In this document: one piece after another, positions 1 through 9,169 of the stretch
How the letters are laid out: each line of letters opens with the position of its first letter
Numbering within the stretch: the first letter of the stretch is position 1
NCBI RefSeq assembly: GCF_021129235.1
Contig: NZ_JAJOMA010000013.1
Span: forward strand, 124,001 to 188,000
DNA from: Kineosporia mesophila
GTDB taxonomy: Bacteria > Actinomycetota > Actinomycetes > Actinomycetales > Kineosporiaceae
Direction of reading: 5' to 3'
Length of the DNA stretch: 64,000 nucleotides
The notes under the pieces: model-generated
Told to the model about the DNA's origin: nothing
The model's input: the letters and a program-made list of their open reading frames with translations, nothing else
The model's database searches: none
Position numbers and translations under genes: made by a program

Positions 1-1
1 G

Positions 2-586
2 GGCTGGTGCGACCAGGTCGGGGTGGAGGTGGTCACGCTCTGGCTGCTCTCCACCGACAACCTCACCGGCCGCTCGCCCGAGGAACTCGCGGCGCTCTTC
101 CAGATCTCCGAGGGGGTCGCGGGAGAGATCGCCGCGACCGGCCGCTGGCGGGTGAACCCGGTGGGCGCGCTCGACCTGCTGCCGGGCGCGACGTCCGCCC
201 GCCTCAAGGAGCTCGAGGAGCAGACCCGCGGGGTCGACTGCCCGCGTACCGTGAACATCGCCATCGGTTACGGCGGCCGCCGCGAGATCGCCGACGCCGT
301 GCGGTCACTCCTGTCCGAGCACGCCGCCCGCGGCACCACGATCGAGGAACTCGCCGAGCTTCTCGACGTCGAGCACATTGCCGAGCACCTCTACACCAAG
401 GGCCAGCCCGATCCGGACCTGGTGATCCGCACCTCGGGCGAGCAGCGTCTGTCCGGCTTCCTGCTCTGGCAGAGCGCCCACAGCGAGTTCTCGTTCTGCG
501 AGGCGCTGTGGCCCGACTTCCGCAAGGTCGACTTCCTCCGGGCCCTGCGGCAGTACGCCCAGCGCGAGCGCCGCTACGGAGCCTAG
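2..586 (+). CDS. Isoprenyl transferase (cis-prenyltransferase), 5'-truncated by window edge
   Basis: This is the C-terminal ~194 residues of a cis-prenyltransferase, which adds isopentenyl diphosphate units in Z configuration to make polyprenyl diphosphates for cell-wall lipid carriers. The open frame enters at base 2 (reading GWCDQVGVEVVTLWLLST), so about 60 residues, including the catalytic DGNGRW-type motif, lie upstream of the window. The family block IRTSGEQRLSGFLLWQSAHS and the terminal WPDF segment are visible. Family knowledge separates long-chain UppS from short-chain Z-farnesyl synthase (Rv1086 type); the remaining sequence does not decide between them. A hairpin terminator follows. 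Confidence 0.9.
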   Translation, partial: GWCDQVGVEVVTLWLLSTDNLTGRSPEELAALFQISEGVAGEIAATGRWRVNPVGALDLLPGATSARLKELEEQTRGVDCPRTVNIAIGYGGRREIADAVRSLLSEHAARGTTIEELAELLDVEHIAEHLYTKGQPDPDLVIRTSGEQRLSGFLLWQSAHSEFSFCEALWPDFRKVDFLRALRQYAQRERRYGA

Positions 587-602
587 AACAACCCGGATTG
601 AA

Positions 603-631
603 GACGCCTGTGGGCCCCGGCTCGCAGGCGT
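603..631 (+). terminator. Hairpin terminator after the prenyltransferase gene
   Basis: GACGCCTG and CAGGCGTT form a stem about 17 bases after the stop codon, and the downstream flank TCCTCATTTT is T-rich. This is a plausible intrinsic terminator. The 330-base gap to the next gene also holds a second stem, GGGAGCCGG/CCGGCTCCC at 726-753. Confidence 0.55.
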
Positions 632-915
632 TCCTCATTTTGCGGGTCGCCTTTGTTGTTCAACTGCCTGTAACTCATCCGTGATATCCAAGATACCCGC
701 CCGTGATCGTGATTCCTGGAATCCCGGGAGCCGGGGCGCCTTTTCCGGCTCCCCGCCAGTTATGACATTGGCCTCGTCAAAACCGTTTACGTGCAATGGG
801 TTGACGCGACCGGGTTCGGATAGCGACGGTGGTACCTCGCGTAGCGTCGCTTGCCGCCAGGCAATATGTCGTTGCCAGGCGGGACGTTCGTCATCCTCCA
901 GCGAGGGGAGTCACC

Positions 916-2256
916 GTGGCATTGCCCGCGAGTTTCACCCAGGCCTCTGCGAACGTGCCCGAGGCAGGTGACCGGACGTTCGTTCTCGACACGTCCGTCC
1001 TGCTGTCGGACCCCAAGGCGATTCACCGTTTCGCCGAGCACGAGGTCGTTCTTCCCGTCGTCGTGATCACCGAGCTCGAGGGGAAGCGCAACCACCCCGA
1101 ACTCGGTTACTTCGCGCGGCAGGCCCTGCGCCTGCTCGACGACCTGAGGATCAAGCACGGGCGGCTCGACGCCCCGATGCCCCTCGGCGACGACGGGGGC
1201 ACTCTGAGGGTCGAGCTCAACCACGCCGACCTCTCGGTGCTGCCGGACGGTTTCCGGCACGCGGACAACGACAGCCGCATCCTGGCCGTGGCGCGCGCCC
1301 TGGCCTCCGAGGGGCTGTCGGTCACGCTGGTCAGTAAAGACCTGCCGATGCGGATCAAGGCCTCGGCGATCGGCCTGGCGGCCGAGGAGTACCAGGCCGG
1401 CCTGGCCGTGGACTCCGGCTGGACCGGGCTGGACGAACTGAAACTGGACGCGTCCGAGGTGGGCGCGCTGTACGCGGGTGAGGCGCTCGACGTGCCGGAG
1501 GCCGCGGAGCTCCCGTGCCACACCGGCCTGGTGATCGCCTCGCCGAACGGCTCCGCCCTGGGCCGGGTCACCCCGGACAAGAAGGTGAAGCTGGTCCGCG
1601 GCGACCGCGAGGTGTTCGGGGTGCACGGCCGCAGCGCCGAGCAGCGCATCGCGATCGACCTGCTGCTCGACCCGGAGATCGGCATCCTCTCGATGGGCGG
1701 CCGGGCCGGCACCGGAAAGTCGGCCCTGGCCCTGTGCGCGGGTCTGGAGGCCGTGCTCGAGCGGGGCCAGCACCGCAAGATCATGGTGTTCCGTCCTCTC
1801 TACGCCGTCGGCGGGCAGGACCTCGGCTACCTGCCCGGCAGCGAGGCAGAGAAGATGAACCCCTGGGCGCAGGCGGTTTTCGACACTCTGGGGGCGCTGG
1901 TCGCCCCCGAGGTGGTCGAGGAGGTGATGGGCCGCGGCATGCTCGAGGTGCTGCCGCTGACCCACATCCGCGGCCGTTCGCTGCACGACGCGTTCGTGAT
2001 CGTGGACGAGGCGCAGTCGCTGGAGCGCAACGTGCTGCTGACCGTGCTCTCGCGGATCGGCCAGAACTCCCGGGTGGTGCTGACCCACGACGTGGCCCAG
2101 CGCGACAACCTCCGGGTGGGCCGGCACGACGGGGTCGCGGCCGTGATCGAGGCGATGAAGGGCCACCCGCTCTTCGCCCACATCACCCTGACCCGCTCGG
2201 AGCGCTCGCCGGTGGCGGCGCTCGTGACCGAGCTGCTGGAGAACTTCGTGCCCTGA
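916..2256 (+). CDS. PIN-PhoH fusion ATPase/ribonuclease (PhoH2 type)
   Basis: This 446-residue protein joins an N-terminal PIN nuclease domain (residues ~15-145, starting [12 protein letters not shown]) to a C-terminal PhoH P-loop ATPase. The Walker A motif GRAGTGKSA lies near residue 260 and the Walker B VIVDEAQS near 362. Mycobacterial PhoH2 proteins of this architecture are reported as ATP-dependent RNA helicase/RNases, so a role in RNA processing is inferred. GTG at 916 was chosen because GAGGGGAG precedes it by about six bases and the PIN fold begins soon after. A further upstream start exists in frame but has no ribosome site. The gene is monocistronic and ends in a very strong terminator. 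Confidence 0.9.
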   Translation: MALPASFTQASANVPEAGDRTFVLDTSVLLSDPKAIHRFAEHEVVLPVVVITELEGKRNHPELGYFARQALRLLDDLRIKHGRLDAPMPLGDDGGTLRVELNHADLSVLPDGFRHADNDSRILAVARALASEGLSVTLVSKDLPMRIKASAIGLAAEEYQAGLAVDSGWTGLDELKLDASEVGALYAGEALDVPEAAELPCHTGLVIASPNGSALGRVTPDKKVKLVRGDREVFGVHGRSAEQRIAIDLLLDPEIGILSMGGRAGTGKSALALCAGLEAVLERGQHRKIMVFRPLYAVGGQDLGYLPGSEAEKMNPWAQAVFDTLGALVAPEVVEEVMGRGMLEVLPLTHIRGRSLHDAFVIVDEAQSLERNVLLTVLSRIGQNSRVVLTHDVAQRDNLRVGRHDGVAAVIEAMKGHPLFAHITLTRSERSPVAALVTELLENFVP

Positions 2257-2275
2257 TCGTTCTTCCAGTGAGGTG

Positions 2276-2319
2276 AACGACGTGAGGCCCGGCCGGGATC
2301 GGCCGGGCCTCACGTCGTT
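2276..2319 (+). terminator. Perfect 19-bp stem terminator after phoH-like gene
   Basis: Two perfect 19-base arms (AACGACGTGAGGCCCGGCC and its complement) flank a six-base loop 20 bases after the stop codon. The T-run is weak, as is usual for high-GC actinobacterial terminators. Confidence 0.85.
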
Positions 2320-2359
2320 CTGGTTGCTCTGGGCTACCGAACCGGTGGTGGCACCACTC

Positions 2360-2390
2360 TTCGGTGACCGAAGGGGAATCGGTCACCGAA
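2360..2390. promoter_or_regulatory. 10-bp inverted repeat in a 420-bp intergenic region
   Basis: TTCGGTGACC and GGTCACCGAA form a perfect 10-base dyad with an 11-base spacer. It lies in the gap 2320-2743, which holds no convincing gene and is more AT-rich than its neighbours. The gap probably contains the promoter and a long leader of the downstream exported protein gene. Whether the dyad is an operator or an RNA hairpin cannot be told. Confidence 0.4.
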
Positions 2391-2743
2391 GACGTCCATG
2401 ATCATGAAAATTCCTGCGGCAGTAGGTGTTGGTCGGCGGGTCAGGAACGTCACCCGAATGCTCGTGACGACTCTCACAAAGCCCACGGTGGGTAATAGAA
2501 ACGTCATCAATATCTACGGTGAGCAATTACATCGCTGTAGTTCGTTTGAAATATCGACGGCCCGCCCCGCACGGTGGGTTCGTCAGCACCCCGCTTCAGT
2601 GAGTGACGAAAGAGCGCGCCGTTTCATCGCGGTGTCGTCCTGCCGCAACCGGTAGGCCTGCTCGATCGGGACCTCGCGGGCCCCTGTGGTGTCAGCGCGG
2701 TGCCGATCATGGGTACCGGCGGGCCCGGAGCGGAGTGACGCAG

Positions 2744-3475
2744 ATGCGCCGTGACCCAGGGCGCACCGTTGAAAGGCCCTACGTGGTTCCCAGCGCCCTG
2801 CGCTCCCTCTCGGTGGCTGTTCTCCTGGTCGCCGTCTCCGGTACGGCGATCGCCACCGCCCCGCAGTCCCACGGAACCGGTGGCTCGGCCGATGTCGACC
2901 TCCGGGCCGCCGAGCAGGACCTCACCGGCCGGATCGCTCTCACCGGAAGTACCACCACCCTCGCCGCCTCCCCGTTGAGCGTCATCGGCGCTCAGAACGC
3001 GTCGGCCGTGGTCGACGCCGGCGCGCTCGCCGAAAAGAAGAAGAAGGCCGCGGCGAAGAAGGCGGCCGCGAAGAAGGCGGCGGCGAAGAAGGCAGCCGCG
3101 AAGAAGGCAGCCGCCAAGAAAGCTGCCGCCAAGCGCAGGGCCCAGGCCCGCGCCCAGGCATCCCGCACCAGTCCCCGCTCGGCCAAGGCCGTGGCCCGGT
3201 TGATGGTGTCGCAGCGGGGCTGGAAGTCGGGCCAGTACACCTGCCTGGTGAAGCTCTGGGAGAAGGAGAGCAACTGGCGCCACAACGCTCAGAACCGCTC
3301 CTCCGGCGCCTACGGCATCCCGCAGTCGCTGCCCGGAAGCAAGATGTCCTCGGCCGGCCGGGACTGGCGCTCCAACCCCAGCACCCAGATCAAGTGGGGC
3401 CTGCGTTACATCCAGGAGCGCTACGGCAGCCCGTGCGGCGCCTGGGCGCACAGCCGATCGGTCGGCTGGTACTGA
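2744..3475 (+). CDS. Exported transglycosylase-like (lysozyme-fold) protein with Lys/Ala linker
   Basis: This 243-residue protein has a signal or anchor segment (residues ~20-42, SVAVLLVAVSGTAIATA), then a linker of repeated KKAAA units (residues ~98-130). Its C-terminal ~95-residue lysozyme-like domain contains the candidate catalytic glutamate in LWEKESNW, the SSGAYGIPQSLPGSKM block and a C-terminal SVGWY. Such domains cleave or bind peptidoglycan; activity is inferred from the fold. The ATG at 2744 has GGAG eight bases upstream; a GTG at 2735 in the same frame is an alternative. The next gene is a paralogue in tandem with the same C-terminal domain. Confidence 0.85.
   Translation: MRRDPGRTVERPYVVPSALRSLSVAVLLVAVSGTAIATAPQSHGTGGSADVDLRAAEQDLTGRIALTGSTTTLAASPLSVIGAQNASAVVDAGALAEKKKKAAAKKAAAKKAAAKKAAAKKAAAKKAAAKRRAQARAQASRTSPRSAKAVARLMVSQRGWKSGQYTCLVKLWEKESNWRHNAQNRSSGAYGIPQSLPGSKMSSAGRDWRSNPSTQIKWGLRYIQERYGSPCGAWAHSRSVGWY
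3041..3133 (+). repeat. 15-bp tandem repeats encoding KKAAA units
   Basis: About six tandem 15-base units related to AAGAAGGCGGCCGCG encode (KKAAA)n in the linker of the transglycosylase-like protein. The repeats differ mainly at third positions. The polycationic product resembles histone-H1-like tails and could bind anionic wall polymers. Confidence 0.9.
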
Positions 3476-3671
3476 TCCGCAGCAGGGTCCTGAGGGCCGG
3501 TTCTCCCGATCGGAGGGCCGGCCCTTCCTGTTGGTGCGGGTGGTCCAAAAATTCACCCTCCGTATGACGAAGTCACCCAGGGTGGATCGGTACGTCTGAT
3601 CGAGGTCAAACCTTCCTTAACCCTCACCAGGGGACTTGTGCTCGCGGGTCCGATTCGCCACGGTAGTCGGC

Positions 3672-5003
3672 GTGACAGCAACCGTTGGGTCTGAAAATGA
3701 TGAAGACCTCGCGGATCTGTGGTTGAGCACAGGAGGGGTGCCCAGCTCGGTCCAAAGCGAGACCAAGAGCTATCCCAAGCGTTCGGAACTGCGTAAGGCC
3801 GAGGCCCGGCGCGGAGCCGGCCGGGGAGCGACCAGCCGGCCCGCCGGTGGCAGTCGTCCCTCCGGCGCACCCGCCGCCCGGCAGCAGCGTCCGCAGGCCC
3901 CGGCCAGCGCACTGCGCAGCGCGGAGGCCACCCGGCGTTCCACGCTCCAGGCGCGGTACCCGGCGGTCGCGGTGGCACCGACCCCCGCTGTCCTCCCCAT
4001 CCCCCAGACCGACCCGTGGCGTCCGGCCGGCATCGACATGCCGGTGCCGCCCGCGATCTCGCAGGACGCCTTCCGGCAGCCCGACCGGCAGCCGCCGATG
4101 GTGCCGATCGCGATCCCGGCCCCGGACCGCAGGGCCAAGCCGAGCAAGGCCGACCTGCTCCCGTCGCCGCCCACCGCGCCGATCGAGTTCCAAGCCCCGG
4201 CCAGTGACGGTGTGGACCCGGCCGAGTGGGGTCTCGACCTCACGGTCGAGCCCGTCAGCCTCGAGCCCGGCCGCCGAAAACCCACCGCCCCCGACGAGGC
4301 GTTCGTACCGACGCCGAACCGCCGGCTCTTCGGTGGGGGTAAGTCCACCGCCGCCCGGCTGCTGGTCATGGCGCTCGTCATCGGCGCCGAGGGCGTCGCG
4401 GTCACCCAGCTCGCGGGCACCGCGTCCCCTCTTGACGGGGGAAACGGCGCCAACGCCGCCGCGGCCTTCACACTCACCGCGGCCGAGAAGCAGGCCCAGG
4501 ACGACAAGGCCGCCGAGGTCGCAGCCGCCACGCAGGCGGCCGAAGAAGCCGCCGAGGACGCGGCCGAGGCCAAGCAGTCGCTGAAGAAGGCCTCGCCGGC
4601 CAAGGCGAAGGCCGCGCTCTCCCAGTACAAGCAGGCCAAGGCCGCCGCCGACCGCATCAAGGCCGCGGCCGAGCGCCGCGAGCGGGCCCTGCGCAACGCG
4701 CAGCGTGACCCCAAGTCGGCCGCCCGGGTCATGCTCGCCGACCGCGGCTGGTCGTCGTCGGAGTTCTCCTGCCTGGACTCGCTCTGGACCAAGGAGAGTG
4801 GCTGGAACTACCAGGCCACCAACCCCTCGTCCGGTGCCTACGGCATCCCGCAGTCCCTGCCCGGCAGCAAGATGGCCTCCGCCGGCTCCGACTGGCAGAC
4901 CAACCCGGTGACGCAGATCCGCTGGGGTCTCGACTACATCGCCGACCGCTACGGCACCCCCTGCGGCGCCTGGGGTCACAGCCAGTCCGTCGGCTGGTAC
5001 TGA
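3672..5003 (+). CDS. Membrane-anchored transglycosylase-like protein, tandem paralogue
   Basis: This 443-residue protein has a long Pro/Arg-rich N-terminus (residues 1-220), one membrane segment (~225-247, LLVMALVIGAEGVAV), an Ala/Lys/Glu-rich helical stalk (~265-345) and a C-terminal lysozyme-like domain. That domain is closely similar to the one in the preceding gene: LWTKESGWN with the candidate catalytic Glu, SSGAYGIPQSLPGSKM and SVGWY. It is predicted to be anchored with its domain outside, acting on peptidoglycan. GTG 3672 was chosen because the sequence becomes acidic and protein-like there; a TTG at 3636 would add 12 residues. No clear ribosome site is seen for either start. Confidence 0.8.
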   Translation: MTATVGSENDEDLADLWLSTGGVPSSVQSETKSYPKRSELRKAEARRGAGRGATSRPAGGSRPSGAPAARQQRPQAPASALRSAEATRRSTLQARYPAVAVAPTPAVLPIPQTDPWRPAGIDMPVPPAISQDAFRQPDRQPPMVPIAIPAPDRRAKPSKADLLPSPPTAPIEFQAPASDGVDPAEWGLDLTVEPVSLEPGRRKPTAPDEAFVPTPNRRLFGGGKSTAARLLVMALVIGAEGVAVTQLAGTASPLDGGNGANAAAAFTLTAAEKQAQDDKAAEVAAATQAAEEAAEDAAEAKQSLKKASPAKAKAALSQYKQAKAAADRIKAAAERRERALRNAQRDPKSAARVMLADRGWSSSEFSCLDSLWTKESGWNYQATNPSSGAYGIPQSLPGSKMASAGSDWQTNPVTQIRWGLDYIADRYGTPCGAWGHSQSVGWY

Positions 5004-5013
5004 GTTCTTCCGG

Positions 5014-5051
5014 AACGGCGCCCCTTCCTGGCAGCAGGAAGGGGCGCCGTT
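5014..5051 (+). terminator. 16-bp stem terminator
   Basis: AACGGCGCCCCTTCCT and its exact complement flank a six-base loop ten bases after the stop codon, followed by TTCTG. It ends the transglycosylase-like gene just before palindromic repeat copy 1. Confidence 0.85.
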
Positions 5052-5070
5052 TCTGCACCCCCCAAAAACC

Positions 5071-5159
5071 TTTCGTGATCATGCAGAATCTCCCCAGAGT
5101 TCTAGAACTCTCAGCTCCAGAGTTCTAGAACGCCGGGGAGATTCTGCATGATCACGAAA
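5071..5159. repeat. Long intergenic palindrome, copy 1 (GTTCTAGAAC/GTGATCATGCA family)
   Basis: Perfect 25-base outer arms (5071-5095 and 5135-5159) begin TTTCGTGATCATGCA and end CTCCCC. Between them lie two copies of the self-complementary core GTTCTAGAAC. The element sits in the gap between the convergent transglycosylase-like gene and fumC. Related copies occur at 6631 (half), 49770 and 63451. Confidence 0.95.
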
Positions 5160-5167
5160 AAATGGGG

Positions 5168-6559
5168 TTAGGGGTGCGTCATCGTGCTCACGTCGAGCAG
5201 CTTGTCCAGCTCCTCCTCCGTCAGCTCGCCACGTTCCACCACGCCCAGGGCAATGGCCGCCGCCTTGATCGTGATCCGTTCGGCCACGGCGTGTTTGGCG
5301 ATCTTCGCGGCGGCTTCGTAGCCCAGGGGGCGGGCCAGCGGGGTGACGATCGCGGGGGAGGACTCGGCCAGTTCGCGGGCGCGGCGCTCGTCCGGCTCGA
5401 CGCCGTCCACCACGCGTTCGGCCAGCAGCGCGGAACCCCTGGTCAGCAGCCGGATCTGCTCCAGCAGCGAGCGGGAGATCACCGGCACCATCACGTTCAG
5501 CTCGAAGTTCCCGCTGGCCCCGGCCCAGGCCAGGGTGGCGTCGTGGCCGATCACCTGGGCGCAGATCTGCAGCACCGCCTCGGGGATCACCGGGTTCACC
5601 TTGCCCGGCATGATCGACGACCCGGGCTGCAGGTCGGGCAGGTGGATCTCGCCCAGGCCGGCGTTCGGGCCGGACGACATCCAGCGCAGATCGTTGCAGA
5701 TCTTGGTCAGGCTGACCGCGAGAACCCTTAGCGCACCGGAAAGCTCGACCAGGGCGTCGCGAGAACCATGGGCTTCGAAGTGGTCCCGTGCTTCGGTGAT
5801 CGGAAGTCCGGTGCTGACCGAGAGATCCGCGATCACGCCGACGGCGAAGCCGGGTGGGGTGTTGATGCCGGTGCCGGTCGCGGTGCCGCCCAGGGGAACC
5901 TCGACGACCCGGGGCAGGGTGTCGATGATCCGCTCGATCCCCCGTCGAACCTGTGCCGCGTGACCACCGAACTCCTGGCCCAGGGTGACGGGAGTGGCGT
6001 CCATCAGGTGGGTGCGCCCGGCCTTCACCACGTGCTGGGTGCGGGCGGAGAGGTTCTCGAGCGAGATCGCGAGCTGGTCGAGCGCGGGCAGCAGGTCGTT
6101 CACCGTGGCGCCGGCCGCGGCCACGTGCACGGCCGTCGGCACGGTGTCGTTGGACGACTGGGAGGCGTTGACGTGGTCGTTCGGGTGTACCCGGGAGCCG
6201 AGCTCACGGCTCGCCAGGGTGGCCACGACCTCGTTGACGTTCATGTTCGTCGAGGTGCCGGAGCCGGTCTGGAACACGTCGATCGGGAACTGGTCGGCGT
6301 ACTCGCCCGCGGCGATACGGGCGGCGGCAGTCGCCACGGCCTCGGCGATGTCCGCGGGCACCACGCCGAGCTCGGCGTTCACCCGCGCGGCCGACGCCTT
6401 GATGTACGCCAGGGCGGAGATCACCGCCGGGTCGATCCGCACCCCACTGATCGGGAAATTGTCCACGGCACGCTGGGTCTGGGCTCCCCACAGGGCTTGT
6501 GCGGGAACCCGGACCTCGCCCATCGTGTCGTGCTCGACACGCATGTCTTCATTGGCCAT
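5168..6559 (-). CDS. fumC: Class II fumarate hydratase
   Basis: This 463-residue enzyme is full length for iron-independent class II fumarases, which interconvert fumarate and L-malate in the TCA cycle as homotetramers. The aspartase/fumarase signature [11 protein letters not shown] is present near residue 315, along with [10 protein letters not shown] and the active-site HPNDHVN/QSSNDT blocks. The start ATG at 6559 has GAGGA upstream. It lies downstream of a small membrane protein gene and carbonic anhydrase on the same strand. A class I fumarase is encoded 2.6 kb away on the other strand, so the organism has both types. The gene is flanked by palindromic repeat copies. Confidence 0.97.
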   Translation of the reverse strand: MANEDMRVEHDTMGEVRVPAQALWGAQTQRAVDNFPISGVRIDPAVISALAYIKASAARVNAELGVVPADIAEAVATAAARIAAGEYADQFPIDVFQTGSGTSTNMNVNEVVATLASRELGSRVHPNDHVNASQSSNDTVPTAVHVAAAGATVNDLLPALDQLAISLENLSARTQHVVKAGRTHLMDATPVTLGQEFGGHAAQVRRGIERIIDTLPRVVEVPLGGTATGTGINTPPGFAVGVIADLSVSTGLPITEARDHFEAHGSRDALVELSGALRVLAVSLTKICNDLRWMSSGPNAGLGEIHLPDLQPGSSIMPGKVNPVIPEAVLQICAQVIGHDATLAWAGASGNFELNVMVPVISRSLLEQIRLLTRGSALLAERVVDGVEPDERRARELAESSPAIVTPLARPLGYEAAAKIAKHAVAERITIKAAAIALGVVERGELTEEELDKLLDVSTMTHP

Positions 6560-6630
6560 GTCCCGATCCTCGTCCTGCTCACCGGGTCACGGCCACCCGG
6601 GGTCAGGCTCCTGACCTCTTGGCGCGATCG

Positions 6631-6670
6631 AGAGTTCTAGAACTCCGGGGAGATTTTGCATGATCACGGA
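6631..6670. repeat. Half copy of the long palindrome, copy 2
   Basis: Only the right half is present: AGAGTTCTAGAACTCC, then GGGGAGATTTTGCATGATCACG. It lies between the 58-residue protein gene and fumC, followed at 6675 by a run of seven T on the plus strand. With copy 1 it brackets fumC. Confidence 0.9.
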
Positions 6671-6679
6671 AAGGTTTTT

Positions 6680-6856
6680 TTACGGGACGAAGGACGTCAG
6701 CTGGGTCATGAAGGAGGTCAGGTCGTGCACCACCGACCGGCCCAGCGCGGCCGCGGCCAGCGCTCCCACGCCGACCCCCGCGATCAGGAGCGACTGACCG
6801 ACTGCCTCGTGGCCCGCGTCCCCGGGAAGGGAGACCACCCGCGTCCTCAAGCCCAT
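6680..6856 (-). CDS. Small membrane protein, 58 residues
   Basis: This short frame reads MGLRTRVVSLPGD and so on, with one hydrophobic segment at residues ~22-38 (SLLIAGVGVGALAAAAL) and an amphipathic tail ending TSFVP. It is not recognised. It lies between carbonic anhydrase and fumC on the same strand, 44 bases after the carbonic anhydrase stop, and its third codon positions are G/C-rich, which supports coding. No clear ribosome site precedes the ATG. A role cannot be assigned; a single-span regulator or membrane anchor is possible. Confidence 0.55.
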   Translation of the reverse strand: MGLRTRVVSLPGDAGHEAVGQSLLIAGVGVGALAAAALGRSVVHDLTSFMTQLTSFVP

Positions 6857-6900
6857 CACTCAAAGCTACCAAGACTGCCCTGAGTGACGGGCTGGGGAGT

Positions 6901-7578
6901 TCAGGCCACCTGGGGGTCTGCGATCGTGCTGCTGAGCACCTGCACGGCGCCGTCGGAGAGCGCGTACTCCATCGACACGATCGCCAGCCGACCGTCGGCG
7001 ACCCGGCGCCCGATCACGCTGGATCGTTCCGGCAGTTCCCGCGCCACCTGCACCGAGTGCTCGGCGACGATGGCGTTGATGTCTCCGTGGCCGGCCCGGC
7101 GGGCGTTGATCACGCTGGAGCTGAGCATCTCGACCACCGTGCGCAGGTAGCCCGAGGGCATGGTGCCGCTGTCGTGGGCCTCCATGGTGGCCTTCACCGC
7201 ACCGCAGCTGTCGTGGCCGAGCACGATCACCAGCGGGATGCCCAGCACGTCGACGCCGAACTCGATCGAGCCCAGCACGGCGTTGTCCACGGCGTGGCCG
7301 GCGGTGCGCACCACGAAGAGGTCGCCCAGCCCCTGATCGAAGATGATCTCGGCGGCCACGCGGGAATCAGCACAGCCGAAGATCAGGGCAAATGGACGCT
7401 GGCCACCGGTGAGCGTGGCCCGCCGGTGGACGTCCTGGTTCGGATGGGCGGCGTCGTCCAGCACGAAGCGCTGGTTACCGGCCAGAAGCTCGGCCAGGCT
7501 GCCCGCGGCGTCCGGCATGACGTCCTGCCCACCACTGGTCTCGTCCGGGCTGTCGGTCGTTCCCATGTCTTTACCCAC
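6901..7578 (-). CDS. Beta-class carbonic anhydrase
   Basis: This ~225-residue cytosolic zinc enzyme interconverts CO2 and bicarbonate. The zinc ligands are visible as Cys69 in CADSR and His122/Cys125 in HDSCG, with the Asp71-Arg73 dyad typical of beta carbonic anhydrases. The start is ambiguous: GTG at 7578 directly follows AGGAAGG, and ATG at 7566 is 12 bases further in. Both give an intact domain because the first ~25 residues are non-conserved. Bicarbonate supply for carboxylation reactions fits the neighbouring TCA-cycle genes, but no operon-specific link is shown. Confidence 0.93.
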   Translation of the reverse strand: MGKDMGTTDSPDETSGGQDVMPDAAGSLAELLAGNQRFVLDDAAHPNQDVHRRATLTGGQRPFALIFGCADSRVAAEIIFDQGLGDLFVVRTAGHAVDNAVLGSIEFGVDVLGIPLVIVLGHDSCGAVKATMEAHDSGTMPSGYLRTVVEMLSSSVINARRAGHGDINAIVAEHSVQVARELPERSSVIGRRVADGRLAIVSMEYALSDGAVQVLSSTIADPQVA

Positions 7579-8030
7579 ACCTTCCTGGAGCCCGGTTACT
7601 GCCGGGGCCGGAGGTCATTGTGTCCCCTCCGCTCGGCAGGCATCCATTCACGGTGAGCTATCACGCAGCGATCGACGTCCGCTCCGGGATTCCCGAAGCC
7701 TTCGGGGAATCGCGCAGAGAGTGCCGGTTGGGTGCGCAACACGCCGACACGCCGTATTGCGACGCGCGCATCACGTCACCCCCGCTGGTGACACGCAGCG
7801 GGTGACACGCCGCGAAGCACGGTTTCCCACGCTCGGATCGGGTGACGTGCGTGGCTGCCGAGATCAGAGGTTGCAGTTGGGGCGACCTGGGACCTTTGTG
7901 GAGGGGCTGACCAGGGGGATACAGGTCTGGACCGAACACCCTACTTTCGTCCGGCCACCCTAAAGATGCGAAACAATCCGCTACCGATCCCTTACTTTCA
8001 GTGATCTCAGAGCCTGTGAAAGGGGTCGTG
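7579..8030. other. Intergenic region between divergent genes
   Basis: No supported gene is seen. Visible structure is an imperfect hairpin (ATTCCCGAAG/CTTCGGGGAAT, 7689-7711) and a direct repeat GGTGACACGC at 7787-7796 and 7801-7810. The region presumably carries the promoters for carbonic anhydrase (leftward) and the membrane protein gene (rightward). Confidence 0.5.
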
Positions 8031-9134
8031 GTGGTTCCCGAGACAACACTGACCGCCCTCGGAAACATCGAGGCCGGTAAGGGACAGGAAGTCGAGCGCC
8101 TGCGCAGGCAGGTCGAGGTGATGCTCGCCCACGTTCTCGATCTGGGACTGACCCCCGCGCCTGCGGCGTGGATGTTCGAGGCCGTCCGTGACCAGAACAC
8201 GATGGGTACGGTCGTGGACCTCAACTCCGACGGCTGGAACGCCGCTCCGAGTGAGGCCGACCGCATGCTGGCGACCGAGTCCCTGGTCCGTGCGCATCGG
8301 GAGCTGAGCCGGATCGTGGCCCCGGCCCGCCCGGCGACGCTCGAACTGCTGCACGGTTACCGCGAGGGACGTCGTCCGATCCGGCTCGCCGACCGGATCC
8401 CGCGCCAGTCCGGGCCTTCGGGCGTGCACCCGGCGCGCGACCGGAAGGGCCTCAAGGGACTGGTCTTCGTCGGTATCAGCCCGGCCGGCAGCACCGTGCC
8501 CCTGGTGCGCTGGCTGATGACGGCGACGTTGGTCTTCCTGGTGGCCTTCGTGCTGCTGGCGGCCGTTCCGCAGGCCCGTCAGGCGAGTGCGGGTACCGGT
8601 CTGGGCGACAGCGACCCGGCCTTCGGTTCCCTGTTGTTGCGTGAGCTCTTCCTGCTCGCCGCCGCGGCGCTCGGGGCCGGCCTGACCGCGCTCTACCGCG
8701 CGGGCCGCGAGGTGGCCCGGGGCAGCTACGACCCCGAGTTCGACCACACCTTCCTGCAGCGCATCCTGCTCGGGATGGCCGCGGGGCTGGTGATCGCCGA
8801 GCTGATCCCGCTGGGCAGCGGGGGTGACGCGCTGTCCGGGCTGGCCCGGCCCGCGATCGCCCTGCTCGGTGGGTTCGCCGCCGACGCCGTGCACAGCATG
8901 CTGACCCGGGTGATGGCGGCGATGGAGACGCTGTTCAACGGGGGCGCGGTGAACCGGGAGCAGGCCGAGCGGGAGCTGGCCGAGAAGCGGGCCGAGGAAG
9001 TGCTGGCCCAGGCCGACCGGGCCACGCTGAACAAGCTCCTGGAGATCCGCCGGATCGCCTCGTCCGGTGCTCCGACCCGGGCCATCATCGAGGAGATCGA
9101 CCGCGTCATCACCGTGGTTGCCGCGCCGGTCTGA
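8031..9134 (+). CDS. Unknown membrane protein with C-terminal coiled coil
   Basis: This ~367-residue protein is not recognised. Its N-terminal half is soluble and helical. Hydrophobic segments follow at ~residues 161-183 ([19 protein letters not shown]), ~207-225, ~243-262 and ~275-290. A charged coiled-coil tail ([23 protein letters not shown], split by no proline) closes the protein. GTG 8031 was preferred because GGGG lies five bases upstream; GTG 8001 is an in-frame alternative without a ribosome site. It runs in the same direction as the class I fumarase gene 35 bases downstream, so the two could be cotranscribed. Function is unknown. Confidence 0.7.
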   Translation: MVPETTLTALGNIEAGKGQEVERLRRQVEVMLAHVLDLGLTPAPAAWMFEAVRDQNTMGTVVDLNSDGWNAAPSEADRMLATESLVRAHRELSRIVAPARPATLELLHGYREGRRPIRLADRIPRQSGPSGVHPARDRKGLKGLVFVGISPAGSTVPLVRWLMTATLVFLVAFVLLAAVPQARQASAGTGLGDSDPAFGSLLLRELFLLAAAALGAGLTALYRAGREVARGSYDPEFDHTFLQRILLGMAAGLVIAELIPLGSGGDALSGLARPAIALLGGFAADAVHSMLTRVMAAMETLFNGGAVNREQAERELAEKRAEEVLAQADRATLNKLLEIRRIASSGAPTRAIIEEIDRVITVVAAPV

Positions 9135-9169
9135 CACTCACCGCTCCTCCTCGGTGCTTAGTATTCGGC

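Noticed and set aside
787-2313. 508-codon open frame on the minus strand opposite the PIN-PhoH gene
   Set aside because: It is a shadow of the plus-strand gene: composition is His/Arg/Gln-rich, no domain is seen, and the plus-strand frame encodes recognisable PIN and PhoH motifs.
2560-2735. Possible ydaO-type c-di-AMP riboswitch upstream of the transglycosylase-like gene
   Set aside because: CCTGCCGCAACCGGTAGGC recalls one conserved segment, and such switches often precede wall hydrolase genes, but the GGGGAACC and GGGGTGAAT blocks of the consensus are absent. A covariance search (Rfam RF00379) would decide.
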